Assembly: GCA_007121995.1 (NCBI GenBank)
Contig: SKJK01000174.1
Location: 1 to 5,447 of the forward strand
DNA: 5,447 nt
Reading direction: 5' to 3'
Source: Desulfobulbaceae bacterium
Lineage (GTDB): Bacteria > Desulfobacterota > Desulfobulbia > Desulfobulbales > Desulfobulbaceae
The notes beneath the pieces are model-generated. The model did not search any database and was not told the DNA's origin. It saw only the letters and a program-made list of their open reading frames with translations. This document shows positions 1-5,447 of this stretch, piece after piece (positions within the stretch are counted from its first letter, which is position 1; every line of letters begins with the position of its first letter). The position numbers and the translations under genes are program-made.

Positions 1-871
1 AAACAGATGGTTCATCGGCCGGGTGACCCGTTTCCCATACAAAGGTGCCAATCGCGTCGTGGTGGCTCATGAAAACATCTCCAATCGCAAACGCCTGGAA
101 ATCGAAAACCTGCTGCTGCAACGCCAGGTCAACCAGCGGGAAAAGGAAGAAAGCCTTGGACGCATGGCGGGTGCCATTGCCCACCACTACAATAATATTC
201 TCTCCGTGATCATGGGCAACATTGAACTTGCCCTGGACGATGCCCCTCCGAACAGCAATTTTAGCCACAGCCTGTCCACAGCACTCAACGGTACCAATCG
301 GGCCGCTGAAATAAGCGGGAAAATGCTGACCTATCTCGGCATGAACACCAGGGGGAAAAAACCTTTTGACCTCAGCGTCATCTGCCGCCAGACCCTTCCT
401 TTGCTCCAAGCGTGCAAACCAGAAAATGTTACCATTGAACCAGCCTTCGCCGCTCCCGGCCCAGTAGTCTCAGGGGACCCTGAACAACTGCAGGAGATCC
501 TGGTCAATCTGACGGAAAACAGTTGGGAAGCCATGGGTGCAAACAGCGGGGTCATTCATCTCGAGGTCCGGCCCGTCAGGGCCGCGGATATTGATCCAGG
601 TCTGCGCTTTCCCCTGACCTGGCAACCGCAGGCTTCAACCTACGGCATGCTTGTGGTGCGGGACCAGGGTTGCGGCATTGCCGGTGCGGAGATTGAAAAA
701 ATCTTTGACCCCTTTTTTACTCGGAAATTCATGGGCCGAGGCATGGGGCTGGCCTTGGTGGTCGGCATCCTGAGGGCCCACGACGGTTGTATCACCGTAA
801 CCAGCCTGCCTGGTCAGGGCACAACCATCCGGGTGTATATCCCGGTGCATGACGGAGACAGCGCCAGCTGA
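1..871 (+). CDS. PAS-domain sensor histidine kinase, C-terminal part (5' end outside window)
   Basis: This is the transmitter end of a two-component sensor kinase, which autophosphorylates on histidine and passes the phosphate to a response regulator not seen here. The frame is open from base 2, so the GTG at 23 is probably internal and the gene starts upstream. Counting residues from base 23, the first ~25 are the end of a PAS/PAC domain (W and R residues, then VVAHENISNRKRLE). A helical linker follows, then the H-box AIAHHYNNIL with the likely phosphoacceptor His54 (182-184). The ATPase domain has an N-box (N162, N166), G1 DQGCGI (214-219), an F-box FDPFFTRK (228-235), G2 GRGMGLAL (238-245) and G3 GQGT (264-267). 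All catalytic boxes are intact. The protein stops soon after the ATPase domain, so there is no C-terminal receiver. The IAHxxNN form is typical of NtrB-like and hybrid kinases. The input signal is unknown because the N-terminus is missing. Confidence 0.95.
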   Translation, partial: NRWFIGRVTRFPYKGANRVVVAHENISNRKRLEIENLLLQRQVNQREKEESLGRMAGAIAHHYNNILSVIMGNIELALDDAPPNSNFSHSLSTALNGTNRAAEISGKMLTYLGMNTRGKKPFDLSVICRQTLPLLQACKPENVTIEPAFAAPGPVVSGDPEQLQEILVNLTENSWEAMGANSGVIHLEVRPVRAADIDPGLRFPLTWQPQASTYGMLVVRDQGCGIAGAEIEKIFDPFFTRKFMGRGMGLALVVGILRAHDGCITVTSLPGQGTTIRVYIPVHDGDSAS

Positions 872-1011
872 AATAACGTCAGCACACTCAGGGTTGTATC
901 TGCATGTTCAGCAAGTGTCCATCCAGAAACGTGATATTTTGTTCTTAATCAAGGCGCGCTGGCGAATGAAACCGCAGGTTTTGTGCGTCATGAGATGAAG
1001 GTCAGGGGCAA
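872..1011. other. Convergent intergenic gap, no clear terminator
   Basis: This spacer separates the kinase (+) from the flavoprotein gene (-), which converge on it. Two weak dyads are visible. GCTGA (867-871) pairs with TCAGC (879-883) and overlaps the kinase stop. AAACC (969-973) pairs with GGTTT (977-981) across a 3-base loop. Neither is GC-rich with a following T-run, so neither is a convincing intrinsic terminator. I see no supported small gene. Confidence 0.5.
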
Positions 1012-2427
1012 TCAATCCAGGGCTTCCGCTTGAAACGCGGCGCAGGAAGAAAGATCTGATGCTGGTTTTTCGGGGAGTTGCGCAGTGAGATCGCGCAAGG
1101 CGCTTCTCAGCCCCTCCTCCACCACTGGATGATAAAACGGCATGTGAAGCAGATCGTAGACCGTGAGAGATCGATCAATGGCCAGAGCAAGCAAATGGGC
1201 CAGATGTTCACCGGCGGGCGCACACATTTCGGCGCCAAGCAGGAGCCCGCTTTGCTTATCCGCGTGCACATGGACCAGTCCCTTGTTGCGCAGGGCCGCC
1301 CGGGCCCGCCCCTGACGACGGAAATCAAAGGCACCAGTGACAAAGGTGCCTGGGATCAGCTCACTCAGACGCTTGCCGACCACGGCGATATTGGGGTCGG
1401 AAAAAACAACCATCAAGGGTGTACGCCTCTTGAAGCAGATTATCTTGCCGGCAACAGCGTTCAATCCGGCGATGTGGCCTTCGTCAGCAGTCTCGTGCAA
1501 CAACGCCACCCGACCATTGGCATCCCCGGCCAGAAAAACAGGCAGGTCACCTATCTGCATGGTCTGCGGATTGACCTTGGGCAGTCCCTGGTCGTCGAGC
1601 TCGACCCCAAGGGTTTCCAGCCCCAGGTCATCGACATTGGGCCGGCGTCCCAGGGCGGCAATGACTTGTTCAACGACAACGGTGTGGGTACCGTTGGTCA
1701 CCTCGATACCATCGGCCGTCTGGCGCAGTTCAGCCGGAGCACCAGGATAGACCGGGAACTCTTTCTGCAGAAGCTCATGGAATGTGCGATTGACCGCTTC
1801 ATTGGTCAAACCGGCCAGAAAATCATCCTGACCGTACCCCACAACCTCAAGGCCCAACCGTGCCAGTGCCTGAGCGATCTCCACGCCGATGGCGCCCATG
1901 CCGATGACAGCAATCCGCTCGTATAACCGTTCCTGCTCAAACAAGGTGTCCGTGGTCAAAAGACGATCACCAAATTCGGTCCAGGTTGCCGGGACAATGG
2001 GCCGGGAACCGGTGGCCACTATGATCTTGTCAGCCGTCAATTCCTGCCCGTTGACCAGAACATGGTGAGGACCAAGCAGCCGGGCCTTGCCGGCGATGCT
2101 CCGTGGTCCGAGATCTTCGGTGAACTTGATCGGACCAGCGATGAAGCGATCCCGCAGGTCGCGCACGCCACGCAGCACTTTGGGAATATCCACAGACAAA
2201 GAGTCTCCGCCGTTGATACCGAACTCGGCAAAGCTCTGACGGCGATGAAAAGCGTTGGCCGCTTCAATAAGAGATTTCGAAGGCATACAACCCACTCGGG
2301 CACAGGTGGTGCCGTATGGGCCATGGTTGATGACGGCAAACCGTTTGGTATGCTTGCGGACTTCACGAAGGGCTGCCAGGCCGGCGGAACCGGCGCCGAT
2401 GATGAGCACGTCCAGTTTGGTATCCAT
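1012..2427 (-). CDS. Dihydrolipoamide dehydrogenase-like FAD/NAD(P) disulphide oxidoreductase
   Basis: This is a 471-residue cytoplasmic class I pyridine nucleotide-disulphide oxidoreductase: a homodimeric flavoprotein that moves electrons between NAD(P)H and a dithiol/disulphide through FAD and a redox-active Cys pair. The FAD motif GAGSAG is at 11-16. The redox disulphide is C42/C47 in TTCARVGCMPSK. The second Rossmann motif GMGAIG is at 176-181, and the second FAD-contact motif FLAGD is at 298-302. The C-terminal His-Glu dyad is H433/E438 in FYHPVVEEGL. Length and motif order match dihydrolipoamide dehydrogenases, closest by eye to the subfamily with 'GPxGTTCxxVGCxPSK' and 'MPFYHP'. A further ~24 residues follow the usual dimerisation-domain end. 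The ATG at 2425-2427 is preferred because AAGGAGA lies 8 bases upstream; an in-frame ATG at 2467-2469 would add 14 residues without a good site. No E1/E2 2-oxoacid dehydrogenase or glycine-cleavage gene is nearby, so the natural substrate is uncertain. The usual NAD-ribose acidic residue appears replaced by G199. Confidence 0.88.
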   Translation of the reverse strand: MDTKLDVLIIGAGSAGLAALREVRKHTKRFAVINHGPYGTTCARVGCMPSKSLIEAANAFHRRQSFAEFGINGGDSLSVDIPKVLRGVRDLRDRFIAGPIKFTEDLGPRSIAGKARLLGPHHVLVNGQELTADKIIVATGSRPIVPATWTEFGDRLLTTDTLFEQERLYERIAVIGMGAIGVEIAQALARLGLEVVGYGQDDFLAGLTNEAVNRTFHELLQKEFPVYPGAPAELRQTADGIEVTNGTHTVVVEQVIAALGRRPNVDDLGLETLGVELDDQGLPKVNPQTMQIGDLPVFLAGDANGRVALLHETADEGHIAGLNAVAGKIICFKRRTPLMVVFSDPNIAVVGKRLSELIPGTFVTGAFDFRRQGRARAALRNKGLVHVHADKQSGLLLGAEMCAPAGEHLAHLLALAIDRSLTVYDLLHMPFYHPVVEEGLRSALRDLTAQLPEKPASDLSSCAAFQAEALD

Positions 2428-2435
2428 AAAACTTT

Positions 2436-2442
2436 TCTCCTT
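2436..2442 (-). promoter_or_regulatory. Ribosome binding site of the flavoprotein gene
   Basis: On the minus strand the sequence reads AAGGAGA, 8 bases before the ATG at 2425-2427. It decides the start in favour of the shorter 471-residue form, beginning MDTKLDVLIIGAG, over the upstream ATG at 2467-2469. Confidence 0.8.
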
Positions 2443-2445
2443 GAT

Positions 2446-2463
2446 GTGAAGGTAACCGTTCAC
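2446..2463. promoter_or_regulatory. Interrupted dyad GTGAA-N8-TTCAC ahead of the flavoprotein gene
   Basis: The plus strand reads GTGAAGGTAACCGTTCAC, a perfect 5-bp inverted repeat around 8 bases. It lies 3 bases upstream of the Shine-Dalgarno sequence of the flavoprotein gene. It could be a protein operator or a small hairpin in the leader that affects ribosome access. The half-sites resemble TGTGA/TCACA, but the spacing is wrong for a CRP/FNR-type site. Function is inferred from position only. Confidence 0.3.
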
Positions 2464-2553
2464 CAGCACTTCATTTGTTGGTTGAGGATTATCTGAGCGG
2501 CATGCTGATCGTCGGCGGATGGAGCGCTGATGCCCTGGGCGCGATCGATGATT

Positions 2554-2892
2554 TTACCCGCGGGCACAATCGATGCACAGAATACTGGTAGGATCCACAG
2601 CCAGACGACGAGGGTTGATTGCCTCGCCGCATTCACAACAGAGACCGTACTCATCCGATTCCAGCCGCTGCAGGGCGCTTTCGATCCTTGCCAGCTGCAG
2701 TTGCCGCCGCCGCCCCGATTCTTTGGCCATCTGCTGGGACTGGAGGGCATCCATACGGGACAGGCGACCCACACTGGCCTGATCCAGTTCCACGGTTTGG
2801 GCGGCTTGCCGCGATGTGTCTGCCAACTCCAGCAGTTCAGCCTGTAAGGTGAGCAACTTTTTCCTGATTTGCTCCCGATCGGATGTCAACAT
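2554..2892 (-). CDS. Short TraR/DksA-family zinc-finger regulator
   Basis: This 112-residue cytoplasmic protein is of the TraR/DksA type. Such proteins bind the RNA polymerase secondary channel and modulate initiation, often with ppGpp, as described for DksA. Residues 1-80 are charged and helical, as expected for the coiled-coil finger, and include VELDQASVGRLSRMDALQ (34-51), typical of short family members. The C-terminal zinc finger is intact: C85-x2-C88-x17-C106-x2-C109, within YGLCCECGEAI and LCIDCARG. The extra C86 is not needed for the site. The protein is shorter than E. coli DksA (151 residues) and lacks an exact DxxDxA tip motif, so equivalence to DksA is not assured. The ATG at 2890-2892 is supported by AAGG (2900-2903), 7 bases upstream. 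The methyltransferase gene ends 80 bases upstream and the flavoprotein gene begins 126 bases downstream, all in the same direction. Confidence 0.88.
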   Translation of the reverse strand: MLTSDREQIRKKLLTLQAELLELADTSRQAAQTVELDQASVGRLSRMDALQSQQMAKESGRRRQLQLARIESALQRLESDEYGLCCECGEAINPRRLAVDPTSILCIDCARG

Positions 2893-2972
2893 GTTTTCGC
2901 CTTGTTTTGTTGAGAAGACACAAACCCTACCCGGTTGGTACGGATACGATCACTCGTCAGCAAGGCAACCCG

Positions 2973-3608
2973 TTACGCCTGGAAACAAATCAGTCTTCCG
3001 TCCAGTTGGACCGATGTAAATCCAAACTCGGCTTGTATCCAGTTCAGGGTTGCCTGTTGATAGAAAAACAGGTGGGTTGGATCGTTCTTATAATACCAGG
3101 CACCAAAATCAATGTCATGGTCATAGAGCAGCGTCATGCACAGTAACCTGCCGTTTTTCTTTAACAGACCGCGCAGCAACCTGAACTCCTGTGCCGGTTC
3201 CCGAAAATGCTCCAACACTTCACAGCAGACGATATAATCATAGGTCTCGGCAAGTAATTGGCTTTTATTGCAGAAAAAAGGATCATACTCCCTGATATCA
3301 TACCCATGGTCACGTAAAACCTTGGTAATGACCGGTCCGGTCCCGGCACCAAAATCCAATCCTGTGCTCCGGGGTGCATACCAGGTCAACACTGCATTGG
3401 TAATGGGGGAGACAAATTGCTGGTACCGCGGGTCGTGGACATCGTTATTATGGGTCTCATAGCGCTTTTTTTCCTCGGCCGGAGACAGATAAAAGGCCCG
3501 CGATCGAAAAATTCCGTTACACCGATCACAGCTGTAAAATTCACGAAGATGAAAAGGGGTGCCGATGTGCCGGCACAAGGGGCAATGCGGTGTTTTTTCC
3601 TGATCCAT
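2973..3608 (-). CDS. Zinc-ribbon class I SAM-dependent methyltransferase
   Basis: This 211-residue soluble protein should transfer a methyl group from S-adenosylmethionine to an unknown acceptor. It begins with a four-Cys zinc ribbon, C9-x2-C12-x14-C27-x2-C30 (CPLC and CDRC). The Rossmann methyltransferase fold follows, with motif I LDFGAGTG (84-91), an acidic pair near the end of strand 2 (E107, D109), DYIVCCEVLEHFREP (124-138, strand 4 and the following helix) and NDPTHLFFY (175-183). This pattern fits the Methyltransf_23-type group, in which EVLEH and (N)DPTH are common. The start is uncertain. ATG at 3606-3608 places the zinc ribbon right at the N-terminus. An in-frame TTG at 3627-3629 would add seven residues (218 in total). 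Neither has a clear Shine-Dalgarno sequence; the nearest G-run, GGG at 3625-3627, is 16 bases from the ATG. A strongly structured region lies just upstream. The substrate cannot be told from the sequence. Confidence 0.85.
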   Translation of the reverse strand: MDQEKTPHCPLCRHIGTPFHLREFYSCDRCNGIFRSRAFYLSPAEEKKRYETHNNDVHDPRYQQFVSPITNAVLTWYAPRSTGLDFGAGTGPVITKVLRDHGYDIREYDPFFCNKSQLLAETYDYIVCCEVLEHFREPAQEFRLLRGLLKKNGRLLCMTLLYDHDIDFGAWYYKNDPTHLFFYQQATLNWIQAEFGFTSVQLDGRLICFQA

Positions 3609-3659
3609 ATTGATGTTTATTTTACCCAATCAGCTGTGTAACCGTTCCAATTCTCAGTT

Positions 3660-3765
3660 CAGGCAGCCTTTTGCTTGTACCCGGCGAACGTTCACTCAGT
3701 GTAGGCGATCCCAGGGGGCCATCTTTGCCGGGTCGCGGCTGCCCCCGCATAAAAGGGGCCTGGGG
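3660..3765. other. GC-rich intergenic element with nested 7-bp stems (candidate structured RNA or palindromic repeat)
   Basis: Plus-strand GGCAGCC (3662-3668) pairs perfectly with GGCTGCC (3737-3743). Nested inside it, ACCCGGC (3679-3685) pairs perfectly with GCCGGGT (3727-3733). The two stems are separated by 10 bases on one side and 3 on the other. The enclosed 41-base loop holds the palindrome GAACGTTC (3686-3693) and CACT-C-AGTG (3693-3701). Alternative pairings would compete: GCCCC (3741-3745) with GGGGC (3755-3759), and CCCAGG (3710-3715) with CCTGGG (3759-3764). The element lies between the stop of the stress-protein gene and the methyltransferase start, so on the minus strand it would be a 3' UTR or leader RNA. 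No T-run follows either arm, so it is not a standard terminator. I recognise no known riboswitch consensus in it. Confidence 0.5.
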
Positions 3766-3781
3766 AACTATGGCGGGCAGG

Positions 3782-4726
3782 TCAATACGCCTTGACCGGC
3801 GAAACAAACCCGCTTGGCTTCAAGGCTACCAAGGCACAGCTGATCTGCCGCATGATGTTTTCCGCCGTATTTCCCATGATAAAACCGACTATCCCGGTTC
3901 TGGCCACAGTTCCCATCACCAGGATGTCCACCGCCTTATCGTGGACAAAGGCAGGGATGAGGTCATCGGCCCGACCTTTCAAGCGATGGACTTGAAATAC
4001 ACCACCGATACCAGACTGTTGGAGCAGGTCGCTGAGGCCGCTGTGATGTGTTGATTGGGCCTGCAGGGATGCACTACGCAATGTTTCCTCCGGAATATAA
4101 ACCCGGGTGTTTTCCCGCAGGTAGCGCTCAAAGGCAAAATCCCAACAGGAGACAATATCCAGTTCCCCACTGCAGGAATCGGCCAGGGAACGGCTCAGTT
4201 CCAGAAGGCGCAGAGAAAGGTCACGCTCGGCATCACTACGACTTTCAGGGTTTACAGCCACCGCCACCCGGATTGCTCCCCGGGACCGGACAATCGGGCG
4301 TGCCAGCCATACCGGACACGGACATTTACGTAACAAGCTCATGTCCATGGCCATGAATCCTTTACCGCCTTTCCTGGGCTCCGCTTCCTTGATAACAAGA
4401 TCATGATCGTTACGAAGTACATGACGAATCACGTTGATGGCCGCAGGGGTCTCACCGTTGCCCTCCACCTCTACCTCAACCGGCACCATATTTTCGTCTA
4501 CCCCCAGAGAAACACGAGTTTTCTGCAGGATATCCGCCACCTCATCAGCCAGAAATGTCCGATATTTAACCTGGTACTCCTCCTGATCCGCCGGTAATTC
4601 CGGATAAAGGTGGAGAAACCTCAAAGCTGCCTTGTTGTTTCTGGCCAGACTGAGGGCCTGCTTGAGCCCTTCGCTGTCATCGCCGAGACCGTTGCTCACA
4701 TAGAGAATATTGTGAAAATTGCGCAT
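3782..4726 (-). CDS. Tandem-domain universal stress protein (UspE-like)
   Basis: This 314-residue cytoplasmic protein has two Usp (adenine-nucleotide alpha-hydrolase-like) domains, about 1-143 and 150-305, the same architecture as E. coli UspE (316 residues). The C-terminal domain keeps the ATP-binding signature, GTVARTG (272-278) followed by GNTAEN (285-290), then an ALKPSGFVSPV tail as in UspE proteins. In the N-terminal domain the equivalent region, MDMSLLRKCPCPVWLARP (127-144), lacks GN(S/T), so only the second domain is expected to bind nucleotide in the classic way. Such proteins aid survival under stress, but their molecular action is poorly defined. The start at 4724-4726 is secure: a perfect AGGAGG (4732-4737) lies 5 bases upstream. 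The antiporter gene ends 60 bases upstream in the same direction, suggesting co-transcription. The symbol uspE is withheld because orthology cannot be tested here. Confidence 0.92.
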   Translation of the reverse strand: MRNFHNILYVSNGLGDDSEGLKQALSLARNNKAALRFLHLYPELPADQEEYQVKYRTFLADEVADILQKTRVSLGVDENMVPVEVEVEGNGETPAAINVIRHVLRNDHDLVIKEAEPRKGGKGFMAMDMSLLRKCPCPVWLARPIVRSRGAIRVAVAVNPESRSDAERDLSLRLLELSRSLADSCSGELDIVSCWDFAFERYLRENTRVYIPEETLRSASLQAQSTHHSGLSDLLQQSGIGGVFQVHRLKGRADDLIPAFVHDKAVDILVMGTVARTGIVGFIMGNTAENIMRQISCALVALKPSGFVSPVKAY

Positions 4727-4731
4727 CTTGT

Positions 4732-4737
4732 CCTCCT
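4732..4737 (-). promoter_or_regulatory. Strong ribosome binding site of the stress-protein gene
   Basis: The minus strand reads AGGAGG, 5 bases before the ATG at 4724-4726. The full-consensus site predicts efficient translation and fixes the start. It contrasts with the methyltransferase gene further along, which has no recognisable site. Confidence 0.85.
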
Positions 4738-4771
4738 GGCAACAAAGGCTGCCGATGAGTTCACCCGCCCC

Positions 4772-4789
4772 GGTTCAACATAAGGTTCA
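4772..4789. repeat. Direct repeat GGTTCA-N6-GGTTCA
   Basis: Two identical hexamers, GGTTCA at 4772-4777 and 4784-4789, have a 12-base period. They lie in the gap ahead of the stress-protein gene, and the second overlaps the antiporter stop codon (4787-4789). Regularly spaced direct hexamers can be response-regulator or activator sites. The match is short and may be chance. Confidence 0.25.
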
Positions 4790-5447
4790 GGCCAGAGCTT
4801 CTTTGAGACGTTTTGCGGCCTGATCAGCAGCGTCATAATACGGCAGGAAAACAAAATCCGCGCCCTTGGCCTTCAACTCTTCAATTTCGCGGCGATGTGC
4901 TGTCTGCTGCATGGAGACAGCAATGGTACCGAAAAAATTCTGCCGTTTCAGTTCGTCGATCAGGACCAGACGCGGATCCTCGTAGGTCAGGCCGAGATCA
5001 TGCTGTGCCATGGTTGAAATAACACAGCGTACCCCGCGCAGGGGCAGATTGCTGACAAACTCCTGATCACTGGCATCACCGTAGATTACATCGTGACCCT
5101 GCTCTCGCCAGCGGCGCACTTCATCGGGGTTGAAGTCCACGGCCAGAATCGTAAAGCCATCTCTGATCAGACGTTCTGCCAGGGCGGTTCCGTAGCGACC
5201 CAACCCGAAGAGAATGACATCATACTGTTTCTTGCCGATAAAATGCTGATCCTGACACTCCTCCTGTCGGGGAAGACGCCGCTCGAACACTGTCAGCATG
5301 GGCTCGAGCCGGTTATACAAGCCATGTGAATACGTAATCATATATACCGACAGGGCAATGGTCAAGAGGCCCACCAGAGTCACCAGGGCCAGGGCTTCCG
5401 AATTGAGGTGCCCCAGCATAAGCCCCATGGACATGAAGATCAGAGAA
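4787..5447 (-). CDS. Cation:proton antiporter with cytoplasmic NAD-binding (TrkA-N/RCK) domain, C-terminal part
   Basis: This is the C-terminal part of what is most likely a CPA2 (KefB/KefC-type) monovalent cation:proton antiporter. The frame stays open to the window edge (S-L-I-F precede the Met at 5432-5434), so the real start is upstream, outside the window. Counting from that Met, residues ~1-38 are hydrophobic (GLMLGHLNSEALALV, then LVGLLTIALSVYMITYSHGLY) and fit the last transmembrane helices of the exchanger. A short charged linker leads to a Rossmann TrkA-N domain: VILFGLGRYGTALAERL with the dinucleotide motif GLGRYG (77-82), D100 at the end of strand 2 (AVDFNP), then YGDASD (118-123). 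The protein ends near residue 215 without a full TrkA-C domain. In this family the domain gates ion flux in response to nucleotide or redox state. The ion is unknown. The stress-protein gene follows 60 bases downstream. A stand-alone TrkA protein is less likely because of the membrane segment. Confidence 0.88.
   Translation of the reverse strand, partial: SLIFMSMGLMLGHLNSEALALVTLVGLLTIALSVYMITYSHGLYNRLEPMLTVFERRLPRQEECQDQHFIGKKQYDVILFGLGRYGTALAERLIRDGFTILAVDFNPDEVRRWREQGHDVIYGDASDQEFVSNLPLRGVRCVISTMAQHDLGLTYEDPRLVLIDELKRQNFFGTIAVSMQQTAHRREIEELKAKGADFVFLPYYDAADQAAKRLKEALA

Noticed and set aside
969..981. AAACC-GCA-GGTTT hairpin as a bidirectional terminator between the converging genes.
   Set aside because: The stem is only 5 bp, AT-rich, with a 3-base loop and no T-run on either side.
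1078..1926. A 282-codon open frame on the plus strand opposite the flavoprotein gene.
   Set aside because: It lies wholly antisense to a gene with all family motifs intact, its translation shows no recognisable domain, and it is explained by codon bias of the opposite strand.
2445..2464. A CRP/FNR-type site ahead of the flavoprotein gene.
   Set aside because: TGTGA and TCACC are present but separated by 10 bases instead of the 6 of the CRP consensus, and the site lies at the ribosome-binding region.
2460..2774. A 104-codon minus-strand frame overlapping the DksA-like gene.
   Set aside because: It is out of frame with the zinc-finger gene, which has a complete C-x2-C-x17-C-x2-C motif; the alternative frame shows no conserved pattern.
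3660..3765. A c-di-GMP, cobalamin, TPP, fluoride or other known riboswitch in the structured intergenic element.
   Set aside because: I compared both strands by eye with the conserved core sequences I know and found none of the invariant loops. The pairing pattern alone is not enough to assign a class.
3610..3807. Small open frames on both strands through the intergenic structured element (61 codons each).
   Set aside because: Both strands are open because the stretch is GC-rich. The frames overlap real genes, have no ribosome site, and give Arg/Pro/Gly/Ser-rich translations without a recognisable domain.
3671..4054. A 127-codon plus-strand open frame running from the structured element into the stress-protein gene.
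   Set aside because: Most of it is antisense to the universal stress protein, whose motifs and ribosome site are clear, and there is no ribosome site or family match for this frame.
1..5447. Mobile element, CRISPR array, tRNA or toxin-antitoxin/defence module.
   Set aside because: There is no transposase or integrase, no array of spaced repeats, no tRNA-like cloverleaf and no nuclease or toxin-like gene. All main genes belong to common housekeeping or stress families.

Overview
The window looks like a chromosomal segment of a moderately GC-rich Gram-negative bacterium. The gene types fit an anaerobic or facultative Desulfobacterota-like (old Deltaproteobacteria) lineage: an IAHxxNN-type PAS sensor kinase, a UspE-like tandem stress protein, a short TraR/DksA zinc-finger protein and a CPA2-type antiporter with a cytoplasmic Rossmann domain. 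This placement is an inference from gene style. No rRNA or other phylogenetic marker is present.

Layout. Bases 1-871 (+) carry the 3' part of a sensor histidine kinase whose N-terminus lies outside the window. It converges, across about 140 bases without an obvious strong terminator, on a run of five genes all read on the minus strand. In transcription order (right to left) these are: the C-terminal part of a cation:proton antiporter with an NAD-binding regulatory domain (4787-5447, 5' end outside the window); a two-domain universal stress protein (3782-4726); a SAM-dependent methyltransferase with an N-terminal zinc ribbon (2973-3608); a small TraR/DksA-type zinc-finger regulator (2554-2892); and a dihydrolipoamide-dehydrogenase-like flavoprotein (1012-2427). 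The antiporter and stress genes are 60 bases apart and probably co-transcribed. The other gaps (80 to 173 bases) leave room for separate promoters.

How the genes may work together. An ion/proton antiporter, an ATP-binding-type universal stress protein, a DksA-like RNA polymerase modulator and a pyridine nucleotide-disulphide oxidoreductase suggest a stress or energy/redox homeostasis neighbourhood. No gene in the window gives a direct functional link, so this remains inference. The flavoprotein has no 2-oxoacid dehydrogenase or glycine-cleavage partner here, so its substrate is open.

The most unusual non-coding signal is between the stress-protein stop and the methyltransferase start (about 3660-3765). 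Two perfect 7-bp stems are nested there, with further GC-rich hairpins that would compete with them. The methyltransferase next to it has no recognisable Shine-Dalgarno sequence. This could be a structured leader RNA, a 3' processing element or a dispersed palindromic repeat. I recognise no known riboswitch class in it. I see no mobile element, CRISPR array, tRNA or rRNA, and no clear sign of an undescribed multi-gene system.
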